From Narthecium ossifragum (Eukaryota; Streptophyta; Magnoliopsida; Dioscoreales; Nartheciaceae), in NCBI GenBank assembly GCA_963920575.1, contig OY986969.1, positions 9,235,096 through 9,299,095 of the forward strand: a stretch of 64,000 bases of DNA, given 5' to 3'. Positions 9,002 through 21,142 of the stretch are shown in pieces; positions within the stretch are counted from its first letter, which is position 1; each line of letters begins with the position of its first letter. The notes beneath the pieces were generated by a model, which made no database searches, was not told the origin of the DNA, and saw only the letters and a program-made list of their open reading frames with translations. A program made the translations under genes and the position numbers.

Positions 9002-11221
9002 TCAGTTGTCCCTTTTTCTGTTTCCTCTCCCTCGTCCTCCTCTTCCGCTTCCTTGGTTCCGATAATATCGTCTGTGATCGCCGCGACGTCCATGCACGAT
9101 GGCACTAATTTCCTGCATTCGGCCCTTGAGCTCTTCGGAACTCAAGTCTGCGTCGTGAGCAACAGTGTCATCAACGATCACCATAATACGGGCAATCTAC
9201 AATTGAACAAATAGAAAGTATCATATTTGTGTGTCAAAAAGTACGTTCGAGCTTAATATTCACTTACTATAGCAATCGGATCATGTGGAGGCCGATTGGG
9301 TCGACTTGAAGGTGATTCAGGGTTTTGTACCCTCACATGGGAGACGGTTCTATACCATCCCATATATTCCCGCACGCACTCATGTGGGGTCCGGGCTACT
9401 TGGGCATTCATTGCTGCCCTAATTGTGTGGTCAGTCCACCGCTTCCAAAACCCCTTTTCGAAGTTGTAAATCCTCGAATATCCTCTTCCACACTTTCCAG
9501 ACGCCACAGATTGATATGCGGGTGGAATTGGTCCATTTGGTATAATTTGCACAAGCCCGAACTGACGAAGAACCCTATCAGGATGATACGGCTCGACATG
9601 TTCCATGCCATGCAATGTGCCATAGAAGAAGGTGATGTCTTCATCAGAAAATTGGCCCCTGCAATCAGCATATGGATCCCATTCCACCTACAAAAAATGC
9701 AGAAAATGAAATCAAGTCTTATAAAAAAAAAATAAAACATAGCTATAACTGACAACTCACATCCTCCTCCATCAGTTCATCCAATTTCTCGCGCATTTCT
9801 ATGACTTTAGTGGCATAGTTACCACCACTTCTGTTAGGGACCCATAGCCGCACGCGTGGTTGGTCCGGCATAAAACTGGGATTGCGGCTGCATGACACAA
9901 TTATCGGCAGATGATCATATGTCCAGGCCTGCACGAAATTAACAGCAATGAAGATAAACAGTCATATAAGTATAGAGTATTAGAAAAATAGATGCATATC
10001 AATAAGTGATGTATCTTACCTCCAGTAATGTAAGATACCCGCCTATTTGTTTTGTGGCCCATCTACTGGTGGTCCCCAGATGTCAATATAAGTATGCCAA
10101 TGCTGCAGCCCCCCATGCGTACCGGCTAGCGCCACTCACATGTTTGAACGCAACAAGGTATCCCACATGTACCTTATCCGTCGACTTATCACAGAAGAGT
10201 GTGCAGCCTATTAGGAAAAGCAAGAACGCCTTCACTGAACATCTGATGCCAACCTTTTCAATCGTGCATTCATCCCTAAGCCAGTTTAAATTAACTGACC
10301 CTTTGCTATCTTCCAACTGCTTATAACAATTCTGATAGTGGACCCCCAGCTCTTCACACATTAGCTGCGCTGCCTTCCTAGTCTCCATCTTGTGCAGCTC
10401 TACAGCTTCTCCCTCCACAGAGATGCCTAGGATGGTCCTCACATCCGCAAGCGTGATGGTCATCTCCCCGCAAGGTAGGTGGAACATGTTGGTCTCCGGC
10501 TGCCACCTCTCAACCAATGCAGACACGATCACCTTGTTGATCGTAGGATATGTGCAATCGACGAGCGGTCCTAGTCCAGAAGAGTCGACAACCATCCTAA
10601 ATTCGTCAGACATTTTGCTTGCCCAGTGTTTGACCCTATACGCATGGGTGATGCATTTCAGGGGGCCGCGTTCCTACATCATGACAAGTCGATAAGAAAT
10701 TCACTCCATGATGATCATACTCAAAAAAAAAATAAAACTCAAATGAAAACAATAGTCCAGAACTATACCACTCCACTCCATATACGGTATGCGACATGGG
10801 ACCTGAACATCGTAAGGACCTTCTCATCTTCTGGTCCGCCAGGGATGGGGCCACTTGTATCAAACTCATCCTCATCCGCTTCCTCATCGCCACCCTCGTC
10901 ACTGTACTCACCACCACCCCCATCAGTTTGTTCCTCTGCCTCAGCTGTCTCCTTACCTCTTCCGTCATATCCTTCGGCCTGTTCCTCTTCCTCAGCTGGA
11001 TCCTTACTTCCTCCCTCATATCCTTCTTCGGCCTGTTCCTCTGCCTCAGCTGGCTCCTTACTTCTTCCCTCATAACCTTCTTCGGCTTGTTCCTCTGCCT
11101 CAGTTGGCTCCTTACTTCTTCCCTCATAACTATCCGTCCGTCGCCGCCTCTCAGATGTCGTGGGTGGGTTTCGGCGTTTATTTGTTGGAGCGGTCGACGA
11201 GCTCTCCCCAAGAGCTGCCAT
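9002..11221 (-). pseudogene. Transposon-borne plant mobile domain (PMD) gene, five exons, one nonsense codon
   Basis: Five exons assemble with consensus splice sites and unbroken phase: 11221-10769, 10673-10020, 9928-9761, 9687-9268 and 9196-9002, 1890 bases in all (629 codons plus stop). Exon 1 encodes an acidic repeat tract (EEGYEGRSKEPAEAEEQA units) and the start of the domain. Exon 2 holds the PMD core (DEFRMVVDSSGLGPLVD, then FHLPCGEMTITLADVRTILG, then AFLLFLIGCTLFCDKSTDKV). Exons 3-5 continue the C-terminal part and end in an RG-rich basic tail. The only break seen is TGA at 10083-10081, where relatives have Arg (CGA-type change), 21 codons before the end of exon 2. PMD proteins include MAIN and MAIL1, which act in silencing. 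This one lies inside a MULE and is tail-to-tail with its transposase-OTU gene, so I read it as the transposon-type form. Confidence 0.8.
10860..11155 (-). repeat. In-frame tandem repeat in PMD exon 1
   Basis: Four degenerate 54-bp units encode EEGYEGRSKEPAEAEEQA-like segments (18 residues). They give an acidic, Glu/Ala-rich and probably unstructured N-terminal region. Units differ mainly at third positions and by small in-frame losses. Confidence 0.75.
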
Positions 11222-11299
11222 TTCAACTGTAGAACATAATTGGTTTAGAAAATACACATCCACAACGATAGAGAACAAAAGAAGAGAAGTATAGCCAAG

Positions 11300-11545
11300 A
11301 TCTCTCAGTTAAGTTCGGCTTTGCAAAGTCGGACATGATCGGCTTGTAAAAGTCGAAAAACAACCCAACATTTGACTTTTTAAAACCAAAAATAATAACA
11401 ACCTCGACTTCTAAATACCGAAAACCAAACATGATTTCAGCTTTTCATAATCGAAACATAATGGAAATCCGGATTTGTAAAATTGAAGACATACCAAATA
11501 TTCGGATTTTGAAAATCGAATCAGATGAATGGTAACAAATTTATA
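11300..11545. repeat. Array of short inverted-repeat units (TTCGG...CCGAA)
   Basis: Six to eight consecutive units of about 30-40 bp. Each pairs a left half such as TTCGGCTTT or TTCGGATTT with a right half such as AAAGTCGGA or AAAATCGAA. The same design recurs at 8700-8830 and at about 11766-11790 inside this MULE. No coding frame runs through it, and it lies just upstream of the PMD start. Confidence 0.7.
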
Positions 11546-11564
11546 GATGAGTACCTTTCTTCGT

Positions 11565-11757
11565 GATTGCGGCTGCCTCAACTGGCTCCTTACTTCTTCC
11601 CTCATAACTATCCGTCCGCCGCCGCCTCTCAGATGCCGTGGGTGGGTTTCGGCGTTTATTTGTTGGAGCGGTCGATGGGCTCTCCCCAAGAGCTGCCATT
11701 TGAACTGTAGAACATATTTGATTTAGAAAATACACATCCACAACGATAGAGAACAAA
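11565..11757. repeat. Second copy of PMD exon 1 start and 5' flank
   Basis: This segment repeats 11105-11280 with about 95 percent identity by eye. It includes the PMD start region (MAALGESPSTAP, NKRRNPPT) and the flank reading ACATCCACAACGATAGAG. The hairpin-unit array lies between the copies. The copy leads into the same KEP-type tract but then runs into non-coding sequence, so it is a dead partial duplicate of exon 1. Confidence 0.85.
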
Positions 11758-12240
11758 TTAAATCAATGTTCGAATTTTTAAAATCGAAGAATGCACAGAT
11801 GAGTACCTTTCTTTTTTATTGCGGCTGTCAGTTTGGAGGGCCTCTTCGACATCTTGGGTACCGTCCGATGGGGTCTTGAAGGGGCCAAGTACGAAGAGGA
11901 AGAAGAAAGAGACGAAGCGGCGGAGCACCGCGACTTGAAAGGGATGATCGACTTGAAGGAGCACTGCGATGTGAAAGGGGAGGATCCGGCGGAGCTTGAA
12001 GGGGGAGAACCGGTGGCGAGATGAGGGGGGAGTTCGGGGAGGCGATGGCGGCGCTTGAAGGGGATCGGAGAAAGGGGACAATACAAGAGCGGTGTAGGGC
12101 TTGTAAGGGTAGTTAAGGGAGAAACTGAAAAAATAGGCGGTGTAGATAGCATTTGTGTTGGATTTCAAACTAACTTGCGGTGTACTTAGAAAAGGCGGTG
12201 TCCTTAGTCATTTAGGCGGTGTCGATAGACACGCCCTTAA
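11758..12240 (-). mobile_element. Right-terminal region of the MULE
   Basis: A GC-rich block upstream of the PMD gene ends in GGCGGTGT repeats (about 12128-12232), the last being GGCGGTGTCGATAGACACGCCC, which is partly palindromic. After it the sequence becomes AT-rich and unlike the element, so I place the MULE end near 12234. The other end lies left of position 1, so the terminal inverted repeat and the 9-bp duplication cannot be checked here. Open frames in this block look compositional. Confidence 0.5.
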
Positions 12241-12690
12241 TTAAAAGGTAGATTTATACTTAATCTTACATGCTATAAGTTGAACTCCCCTACCCGCATC
12301 CAAAGCCATGACCCACATCTGCACCATAGCCACCATCCTGAGCCCTAAGTCCCACTCGATTTCATTCATCACATCCGCGGTGTCCCTCATACATATACCC
12401 GTCAATATTCATTCTCACTGGTTTCTGGAGATTTACATCCACATGTAGTAAACTCATGTTTTTCAGTATTGTAAAACCGTTCTCCGCCCTTGGGTTGAAA
12501 TTTAAACGAATGTCAACCGCCACCTAGAATTTTCGAGTTCCAGCCCAACCCCAAAAACATTAAACTACAATCAATATAATTAGCTGCTGATCTAGAATAC
12601 TAGTTTCTATACCTTCCATGTTCCGGAATTAATTCTCGATATTAATTCTTTTCGGTGGAGTATAATGTATATGTGAAAAGAGGTGTTGAT
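12241..12690. other. Intergenic sequence, nothing recognised
   Basis: AT-rich single-copy-looking DNA between the MULE end and the foldback repeat. No frame, RNA gene or terminal repeat was recognised. Confidence 0.5.
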
Positions 12691-13165
12691 TTATGTACAT
12701 GACCATATGGCATGTGCACATGTCTCCAATCGGTAGTAGGATACCGATGAGTTAATCTAGCCCATCGGTGGTAGAATAATACCGATGGACTAGATCAATT
12801 GATCGACGTATACCTACCGATTCGATCATTGGTATATTCAATCAGTAATGAGATACTGATTGGTTGATCTAGCCCATCGGTATTGTTCTACCGATGGATT
12901 AAAAACCAATCGGAATTCTACTGATGGACTAAATCAATTAATCGGTATGTCACTATTGATTTAAGGCATGTGCAGTGCACATGTCATGTGACCATATACA
13001 TAAATTTTTATTCATGTGAAAAAAAAAAATTTAAACTATGAAGATTTTTATATATGATTATGTGAATGCATATGTCAATAATCGATAATGAGATACCGTT
13101 TAATTGATTTATTAATAAAATAGAATAAATAATCGGAATCTCACAACCGATCCGCGGCAGGTGGC
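12691..13165. mobile_element. Foldback/MITE-like repeat upstream of IDH, built of ATCGGTA...TACCGAT units
   Basis: Arms at 12691-12722 and about 12965-13008 are imperfect inverted repeats (TTATGTACATGACCATATGG on the left; the complement of CATGTGACCATATACATAAA on the right). Between them are at least five short palindromic units such as CGGTAGTAGGATACCG. Similar units go on to 13165. A relative lies at 25036-25345 on the other side of the IDH gene. There is no coding capacity. Class is unassigned because no clear target duplication was found. Confidence 0.65.
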
Positions 13166-13412
13166 ATGTAAACAAATGAGCGCTCAAATCTGAAACATCA
13201 TGATCGGCGGAAATTGGTCACGCATCACGCTCTAAAACCTCCTCCCGTCGGCCGTCTCTTGTTTCCTTTTGCACTCCACGATTCCCCGAGCCGTTGATCA
13301 AAACGCGACGACCATCTGAAACCCCTGTTCTCCGATCGACGAAACCCCTTTCATACTCCTCTCCAGGCTGTAGAAACCAAGCGCAGTTGAAACCCTAACC
13401 CCTATCTCCATC
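13166..13412 (+). promoter_or_regulatory. Promoter-proximal and 5' UTR region of the IDH gene
   Basis: The 250 bases before the start codon change from AT-rich repeat to GC-richer sequence with CTCC and CCTATCTCC pyrimidine stretches typical of plant 5' UTRs. I could not place a convincing TATA box or transcription start. The repeat upstream ends only about 250 bp from the start codon, so the core promoter must be compact or overlap it. Confidence 0.4.
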
Positions 13413-13943
13413 ATGGCGAGGCGATCCCTCCCGGTCCTCCGGCACCTCCTCCGCGATCCCTATTCCTCCTCCTCCCCGGGGTTGGGGTTAGGGCTGGGCC
13501 GGCGGTCCGTGACCTACATGCCTCGCCCCGGTGACGGCGCGCCCCGTGCTGTGACCCTGATTCCCGGCGACGGCATTGGTCCGTTGGTCACCGGCGCGGT
13601 GCGGCAGGTAATGGAGGCCATGCACGCCCCCGTTTACTTCGAGACCTATGAGGTCCATGGTGACATGACAGCCATCCCTTCTGAAGTCATCGAGTCCATC
13701 AAACGCAATAAGGTCTGTCTCAAGGGCGGCCTCGCTACCCCTGTCGGCGGTGGTGTCTCGTCGCTTAATATGCAGCTCCGGAAGGAGCTCGATCTTTACG
13801 CATCACTGGTTAATTGTTTCAACCTACCTGGATTGCCCACGAGGCATGAGAACGTGGATATCGTGGTGATTAGGGAGAACACAGAGGGGGAGTACTCTGG
13901 GTTGGAGCACGAGGTGGTGCCAGGCGTCGTTGAAAGCCTTAAG
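13413..13943 (+). CDS. IDH1: NAD-isocitrate dehydrogenase regulatory subunit, exon 1
   Basis: This is the first of four exons (13413-13943, 18188-18427, 23569-23647, 24101-24375) that join in phase to 1125 bases, 374 residues. The product is a regulatory-type subunit of mitochondrial NAD-dependent isocitrate dehydrogenase, which oxidises isocitrate to 2-oxoglutarate in the TCA cycle as a heteromer with a catalytic subunit. Residues 1-33 are Arg/Ser/Leu-rich and lack acidic residues except Asp15, as expected for a mitochondrial presequence. The mature protein starts near VTYMPRPGDGAPRAV. IPGDGIGP, CLKGGLATPVGGGVSSLN and VIRENTEGEYSGLEHE are family signatures. The KGGLATPVGGG form is that of plant regulatory subunits. 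The start is the only ATG in frame before the presequence. Which regulatory paralogue it is cannot be settled here. Confidence 0.93.
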
Positions 13944-16900
13944 GTATATGGATTGCTCTTCAATTGCCTTTTTATATACTCTTGCTTTTCGGTTTTTGTT
14001 GCTGCTGCTTGAACCTTTTTGTGGAGGGTTGGTTTGAATATGTGAATGGATGGTTGAAACTGATGGTTTTGATGCCTGTAGTCATAAATATGTGGTTTCA
14101 TGTGCTCTTTGCTAAACAACTTCTGCTTGCTATATAAGTTGACATTCGATAAAGTGGGAGAAATCACCATCGCTTCCCCTCATGAAGGAAGTAGGGAAAG
14201 TTTAAGATGTTTGACAGGAGCATGTAACTGGCCTGTGTTGAAATGGTCTTTCACTTGTTTCGTGATGCCTAGTTATGTCGCTCATGTAAAGTTCTCATGT
14301 CTTATTTGTTTCTTTCATGAATGTCATTAAAGAAACTTATCCTGCAAAGAATCTGGTCGAGTCACACAATAGTTTGAATACTTATCTACTCGATGGATTG
14401 TATTAATCCATAGTTAAGGGGCAATGATTTTATTCAGATTGAAAGCAGTGCATGCCTTCATTCATGTGACTATTGGACAATGGTGGATGTACTAGAAAAG
14501 TAATCTGCCACTGATTGGCCATGAAAATGTTAAGTTGAGGAAGGGCCTACCCGAAAGGAAAATTTAAGTAGAGAATAGTAGAGTGAAGCAAATGAGGTGA
14601 ATTTATATAAGTGTTGAGGTTTTTAGTTAGTATTTGGTTATGTTCTGTGAGAAGTTTCTTTAGTTTGGTTGAAGAAAGTGATGACATGAAGTTCCAATGT
14701 ACTCGTTTTTAAGAATTTGAAGTCACATGCCAAGCATTTGACCAGAAAGTGTGGAGGGAAGTCCCATTCTAATTCTTTAGAGAAAGTGGAGATGGATTTC
14801 GAGGGAAGTGGGGGGTGGCTGGAAAGTGAGATCTCTTACTTTCCAAAGCTTTTATCGTCTAAACAACAGTATTTTAGGAGTTTTGGTAACTGGTCACTTC
14901 CGCCCTCTGGCTTCCTACAACCAACAAGCCTCTTATAGGAAGCCTTGAGCAAGTAAGCATGTCTGAGAACTGCATCTATAGAGCTTAATCATAGCCTGCT
15001 AAAATAACTTTCTAGCTGTTAGAGATCTATCTTGGGTTCTTACATGATTTCTCATTCAAGTTTAGATTGATAGCAGATTCAGTTTCAATGTCTTCGGACT
15101 CCATCTCCTTATGGTCCCATATTGATTTAGTACATACATGTAATTTAATCTTGCTGATGAAGAAAATCAACCGAACACATCAGTCAAATAGGTCAACCTG
15201 TAGGCCAGCCATTCAACGCAGCAATTATTCTCAGTAAAAAAACAAGTGAGAAGTAGGGCAAAATATGCTCGGTAATACCTTCCCATTCAAAGTTTGAGGG
15301 TTGATCGTTAGCTTGAAATTCGAGACCTTGTGGTAGCATTGAACAGCGTTAGAGGCTTGTGAATACCAACTGTAGCTGATTTGTCCATTGATAGGTCTCT
15401 TTGTCTTCTCAAATGCAGATCGTTTTTGCAAAGGATCAATTTTTGGCGAAATGGAAGTATAAACAATTAATATCCCCCGCTCATGCTTTGTACTTTGGTT
15501 CGCACGTCCCTCATAGGCATCCATTGGATGACAACTCTTATCATGAAATTTTCTCTTAGCATTACATAAACTCCTTTTGTAACTTTATGCTTTGTGCTTT
15601 GATTCGCATGTCCCTCATAGTTCTAGAGTACCAAGATGACTCCTACATTAACTAAATGAGTCCTTTAATTCTCAAATGACTATTAGGGTTACAAGAGACA
15701 AACAATATCTGGAGTAGCACCAATTGTACCATAAGCTACTACAAAACTTGACTAATTGCTGTAAGATAGAAGACCTTATGAAGAGTTTGTACAATATACT
15801 AAAAGACACGTAAAAGGACAATTAATAGGGGGCAAGTGATGGTATATATCAGCAAAAGGGTGGAATCGACCCAATGAAAATTTTCAATGGTCAACAGGTT
15901 TTTGTCTTTGTGAATGGATCCTCATGGTTGAGACCATCTACGTGAATAGACTCCAATGTGTGATGACTCCATGAGGCTAATGTCCTCATCACATTTTTAG
16001 TTTACCTTTTTTTTGTGCCTTTAAATTATATTTTCTTGTTTCTTCGAGGCGTCTAATTCAAGTTGATCATGATGAATGAGCTTTATTGTATCCAAAATTA
16101 AACCATTTACTGATGCGATCTATTGTAGTCTCAGAGATGCCATTTTCCCCCCCTCTCATAGTGCAAACCCGCCAATTTGTAAAGTTTGTTCTCCTTATAG
16201 AGGTGGCTTTTGGATGTCTCACCTGGACATAGCACGGCTGATCACTTGATATATAGGATTTTTTGGACTTGACCTTTAGAATGTATAGTCACTGAGAATC
16301 TAAGATAAAGTCTACACTATTTAGTCCTGTAAGTAGTCATACGAAAACGAATTATCCTCCTTTTATGGCTTTATGCTCTATTGTTAGTATTTTGAGGGCC
16401 AAAACCTTTAAGGCTGTGAATGAGTCTCAAAGCTGTGTCGCCAACATAAGTATATCAAACAACGGTTCAAGCGTGGTTGTTGGAGCTAAATCTGACTTGG
16501 ATCTGATCTATTTTTTTAGGACTGGAAAGATAGATCCACGGGCTAGGTGTGAGTCCCAACTTCGACCCAATTGTCAATAGATGAGTTCCATCTTGGACCC
16601 AATTTGTCAATCTGTTCCAGGTTGGACTTTAGGGTATAATCCCGGACTGCCAACTTCATGTAACCTGGATAGACTAGGTGGAACCCATCTTAGAATATTT
16701 AGACTTGACATGACCCAGTATCAAAGCAGATGGGAAAGACCAGAATATATTTATTGCAAAGCTTGGGTTTGGATCCGATTCTTAGACTGATAATCAATTG
16801 AGTTGTATGGATCAAATCAGACCTAGACACGATCCCATCTATTTGCTCCCCTAACCATCATGTCAACATCCTGAAAGTATTGTTAACTTCCCCTGCCCTT

Positions 16901-18187
16901 ACCTGCACCCGAACCCACCCAAATATCAATCCTAGGACCTTAAAGAAACCATAAAGTTAAAATCCTAGAGTCGATGTCTTGTCAGCAACTAATGTATTCG
17001 ATAACCTTTTTCTTCAAAAGGCTCCTAGATTTCATAAACAGTAAATATCACAAACCTCTATCTTTTGTACTACTGGAATTCCAAGGGTGGAGAGCATGCG
17101 GATAACTGTGTCAATCATTGAGTGTTGAGAAATTTCTTCAAGCTGGTTCATCACGTCTCAACTAAATTTTGAACCTAGCAAGATGATGAGAGTCCCCATG
17201 TGGTCTATGTATCATGTGATCACTTGAAGATTGGGTTAGATCCATAGCGCCTTCCTTTTTCATTCTCAAAGATTACATGCTTTCAAAAAGGCAGTTAGAT
17301 TTGTTGTTTTTGGATGTTATTTGGTACTTCTATGTTGTACAACTTGTTTATTGGATTATGTATCATTCTAGTGCTACCAGATTAGGTGAAAAGAAGTTCC
17401 GCAACATTTTTCAACCCTTTTCTTGAAGCATTAATCTTGGACAAGAAAATCACAAGAAAATTATTATAGGAATAAAGGGAAAGCAGAATATTGACCATCT
17501 CGCAATCTAGATGATGTGCATACTGCTTCAATATGAAATGGACGTGCATTAAATTTGCCAAAGAAAGTCGAAGTCCAGGTTTTCTCCATTTTGAATAATT
17601 GAATTACCGGTCAAGCCCGATATGAAAATCATCAGTGTTTTTAGCAATGTGTCTTAGCTTCCTTTGATATGTGGAATGATCAAATGCCATGGTGATTTGT
17701 TTTTTATTCTTTCGCACCATACATGCTGAGTCTTGCATTGCTGTCTTTATATTTTAGTGATGTCTGGTTCTTGCCATAGCATTGCACCTAACCCTTTCAT
17801 AGACCGCTTAGATATTATTCATCTGCTATATATATATATATATTATCTATTTACTAACGCTGCAAATTTTTTATTACTAACATTTGTGTAGCATTTGCCT
17901 TTAGCATTGATTATAAATCATGATGGGCCTTTTCTTGGTAGTTTCTTTCCCTGTCTTAAGCTATTTCTATGATTTGCTTACTCTCTTTCTCTTTATGACC
18001 AATTAGTGTGCTGTTCTATTATCCAAAGAGTGGTATGTAACAAAAGGCTTATGTTAGCCACATTATTCCATTGATTTTTTGGAGTGTTGCGTAATTACTT
18101 GTACTTGTTTGCATTACCTAGTTTAGGCTCTTATATGGTTTTTAATCTTTATATCTCTTTTTTTTCCTCACTTAATGTTTTTGCTAG
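13944..18187 (+). other. IDH intron 1 (4.2 kb)
   Basis: The intron begins GTATAT and ends TTGCTAG. It is AT-rich and mostly unremarkable. A local repeat of a TTCGCATGTCCCTCATA-like phrase occurs near 15500 and 15605, and a (TA) run near 17828-17842. No intact transposon ends were found. The stretch 16500-16860 has a GACCCAATT-rich composition and may be old element debris, but no frame supports that. Confidence 0.75.
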
Positions 18188-18427
18188 GTGATAACAAAGT
18201 TCTGTTCGGAGCGCATTGCAAAATATGCTTTTGAGTATTCTTACCTTAACAACAGAAAGAAAGTCACAGCTGTGCATAAGGCTAACATTATGAAGCTTGC
18301 CGATGGTTTGTTCTTGGAATCTTGTCGTGAGGTTGCAACAAAATACCCTGGAATAATGTACAATGAGATAATTGTGGATAACTGTTGTATGCAGCTTGTT
18401 TCGAAGCCTGAGCAGTTTGATGTCATG
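18188..18427 (+). CDS. IDH1: NAD-isocitrate dehydrogenase regulatory subunit, exon 2
   Basis: The exon joins SLK of exon 1 to VITKF in phase 0 after an AG at 18186-18187. It encodes about 80 residues with the family blocks [42 protein letters not shown] and the DNCCMQLV stretch, and ends at DVM before GTATGC. No changes that would disable the product were seen. Confidence 0.93.
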
Positions 18428-18881
18428 GTATGCTGGTTTATTATCTTCGCACACTACATGTTTAGTCCTCTTTCTGTCTTCAAGAAAATAGTACTTACTT
18501 CTTTGTCGTGAAAGAGCCACATAGTGTTTCATGTCTACATGTTTATGTTGTGTCCCAATTTTGGTAGGTTGTGGAATTTTTTCTGATTATATTATTTAGG
18601 AGTTTGCTAAGAACGCTTCTGGAGAGTGTTTTCATGATATTTGTGTAGTTGAATTTTGGATCAGAAAATGAATCACTTCCTCAATCCATCTAGCTAGCTT
18701 TAAAGTCTCTTAGAAGTGACCTAAGTAAATTGTTTTATTAGATTGGACCATCAAACAAGTTACAAAGAGCAACTAGGGGTTACTATGTTATTTATGCAGT
18801 ATTTGGTCATCTGGTTGATGATAGAATCACTGATTTTTCATGTGACGGTATTGAAGTAGGTCCAAATTTTGCATACATTCA

Positions 18882-19125
18882 GGGGGCGTTTGGCTCCGGC
18901 AGATCCGCGGGATGGGATCCGCGGAATCCGCCGGAGCCGATTCCAAATCGGCATCCCGACAAAATTTCGGGACGCCGAAATTGGAATCCGCCTCAGGGCG
19001 GATTCCAATTTAAGGGATCCGACCGGGATCCTCGCCGGCGCCAAATGCGCGGATCCCGCAATTAGGAATCCGCGCGTCCCCGGATCCCGCGGATTCGCGG
19101 GATCCGGGGCGCGCCAAACGCCCCC
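18882..19125. mobile_element. PIF/Harbinger-like MITE in IDH intron 2
   Basis: A 244-bp GC-rich foldback element starts GGGGGCGTTTGGC and ends GCCAAACGCCCCC, a perfect 13-bp inverted repeat. It is flanked by TCA on both sides (18879-18881 and 19126-19128), matching the 3-bp duplication of the PIF/Harbinger superfamily (usually TTA/TAA). The interior is dense in GGATCCGCGG-type palindromes, so much of it could pair. It has no coding capacity. Confidence 0.8.
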
Positions 19126-20119
19126 TCAGGCGATTATCCTGGATTTTGAGGCATCTGGTTTTTTGTGCTTTTGTTAGTACTGTTAATGACTTCTCTGATT
19201 TGGGCTAGAGGGCTATAAAACCTAGTGCCATCCTTCTGTAAAAAAGGACAATTATTAGGTTGTCCTAGGAGAATGTCTTACACTACTAGGAATTTTGTTC
19301 ATCAAGTTTGTCCTTTGCTTTCAGAATCGGTTCTGGGTGAGTTCATTACACTGCATTTCTAGGAAAGCTCTTCCTATGATGACTTTGTTTTGTATTGTAT
19401 TGGCTTATCATAATGGACTCCACTGCAGGGATTATTGATCAGATCGTCATGTACAGAAAACCCATTCTTTTAGTTGAGATTTAAACCACAGTGAATAATG
19501 TTTGGCGACCTATCATCTGGTTTTCTATTATATTGGCTTGTTGTAACTGGCGGCATTACCTCTTATCCATCACATCCAAGATCTGAAGTCTAATATTTGA
19601 GCTAGTAACACTTCTTTATTTGCAAGTTAGGTATTGTTTACCCAACTACAAATCCCTATCTTGAGTGGCAGATCCTAGTCAGAGAAATCTTCCTTGCTTT
19701 AAATAATCCGAGTTCTTGTCTTGAATATGAGGCATCTTGTATGTGACCCCAAATCACACACAAGTTTCTATGCATGTTTCTAGGGCTTCTAATTAGTTAG
19801 CTTGCATATGTTTGAATTGCTTGTTTGCTAAATTTTGCTCAGCTTTATTGACATTCGTAGTTTTCTTGTTTTGTTTCACATCAACTATCTATAGGGGCGG
19901 ACAAAGAATATGCGTCAGTTTCGTAGTTGTCGGCATCAAAATTCGATCTGTCTGTGCCAAACCACACGTGAGGGCAATAGTTCAACGAACTGTGTTGATC
20001 ATAGTGTTAATATTTAGATTAAATGAGTCTATTTGGTTTAGCTTTTGAGTCTCTCTCCTCTTGATGTCATACGATTATTTATTTCTTTCAGCTTAGATCT
20101 ATGATTAAAGCACTTCTTG

Positions 20120-21000
20120 AAGGCATTCATGGCATATCCTTTGATTTCGATTGAGCCAGGCTCAAATCGAGCTTGATGAGGTTCAAGCTGGGCTCATCTG
20201 GATACCGATTCGAACCACAAGTCCTCAGCTCGAGCTCGGCCTCTAACCGATATCGAGTTAGGATCAAGCCGAGCGCTCTCGAGCAAACGAACCTGATATA
20301 GAGAGCTTGGCTGCATCGGGGAAATAGGGTACGAGAGAAAAAAAGCAGAGGGAGAGATCGATAGAACGCCGGAAAAGAGGGTGTCAGAGAGTGAGAGAAA
20401 ACTGCTGGGACGTAATGAGAGAGCCGCTGTAGGGAGAAATGACGCCGGGTGCTGGGGGCTTGAGACCGCGCATGCGAGAGAGAGAGCGAGCGAGAGGAAG
20501 AGAGAGATCGGGAGCTAGAAATGAGGCAGAGGCGGCTGAGTGGTGAAAATCTAAAGGCCTGGTAGTGAAAACCTAAAGGCCTCTTGCTATTTATGCAAGG
20601 ATTGGGGGGGATCCTGGTCGTTGATCTCAAGATCAATGGCTGAAATCACAAGTTTGGGTATTTATCCGAGTAGTAGTAATAGATCTTGGTCATTGATCTC
20701 AAGATCAATGGCTGAGATCTTAGCTTAAGTTTTTTATACTAAGATCAGTAAGAGATATTGGTAAATCTAGGAAAAAAAATATATGAATAAATATATAGAA
20801 TAAGTAATTTTCTCTTTTATTTATATATTTCGAGCTGAATAGAGCCGATATCTTCCTTTTCGTCATTGGTTGTAAATGAATCGAGCTGACATCAAATGAG
20901 CCGTTATCGAGTCGAGCTAATATCGAGCGAGGTTTGATCGAGCTCAAACTCGAGCCAATATCGAGCGATTTTCGAACTCCCAGCTGGTTTGCCAGCCCTA
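20120..21000. repeat. GA-rich, GAGCTCGAG-rich block, probable truncated element
   Basis: Both edges carry phrases such as CTCGAGCC and ATCGAGC in opposite senses. The right edge read in reverse is TAGGGCTGGCAAACCAGCTG, which resembles a hAT-type end. A matching left end was not found, so the element may be truncated. A 30-bp phrase around GTTGATCTCAAGATCAATGG occurs twice (about 20615 and 20690). The apparent Ser/Leu/Arg-rich frame on the - strand is low-complexity GA repeat. Confidence 0.5.
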
Positions 21001-21142
21001 CATGGAGATATGTTGGTGAAAGCTGCTTGAACTAGATAAAGACTTAGAAGAGGGAGATATGTATTTCCATCTGGATATCAATCATGGTTACTTTGGTATC
21101 AAGCTATGGTTGGAATGATCAGAGGAGAAGGAGAGAACGCGC

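Noticed and set aside
16365..16790. Small ORFs in IDH intron 1 as an unannotated gene
   Set aside because: Short, composition-biased, no recognisable motif and no splice-site support.
20127..20636. 169-codon Ser/Leu/Arg-rich ORF on the - strand of IDH intron 2
   Set aside because: It is made of GAGA-type low-complexity sequence with no family resemblance.
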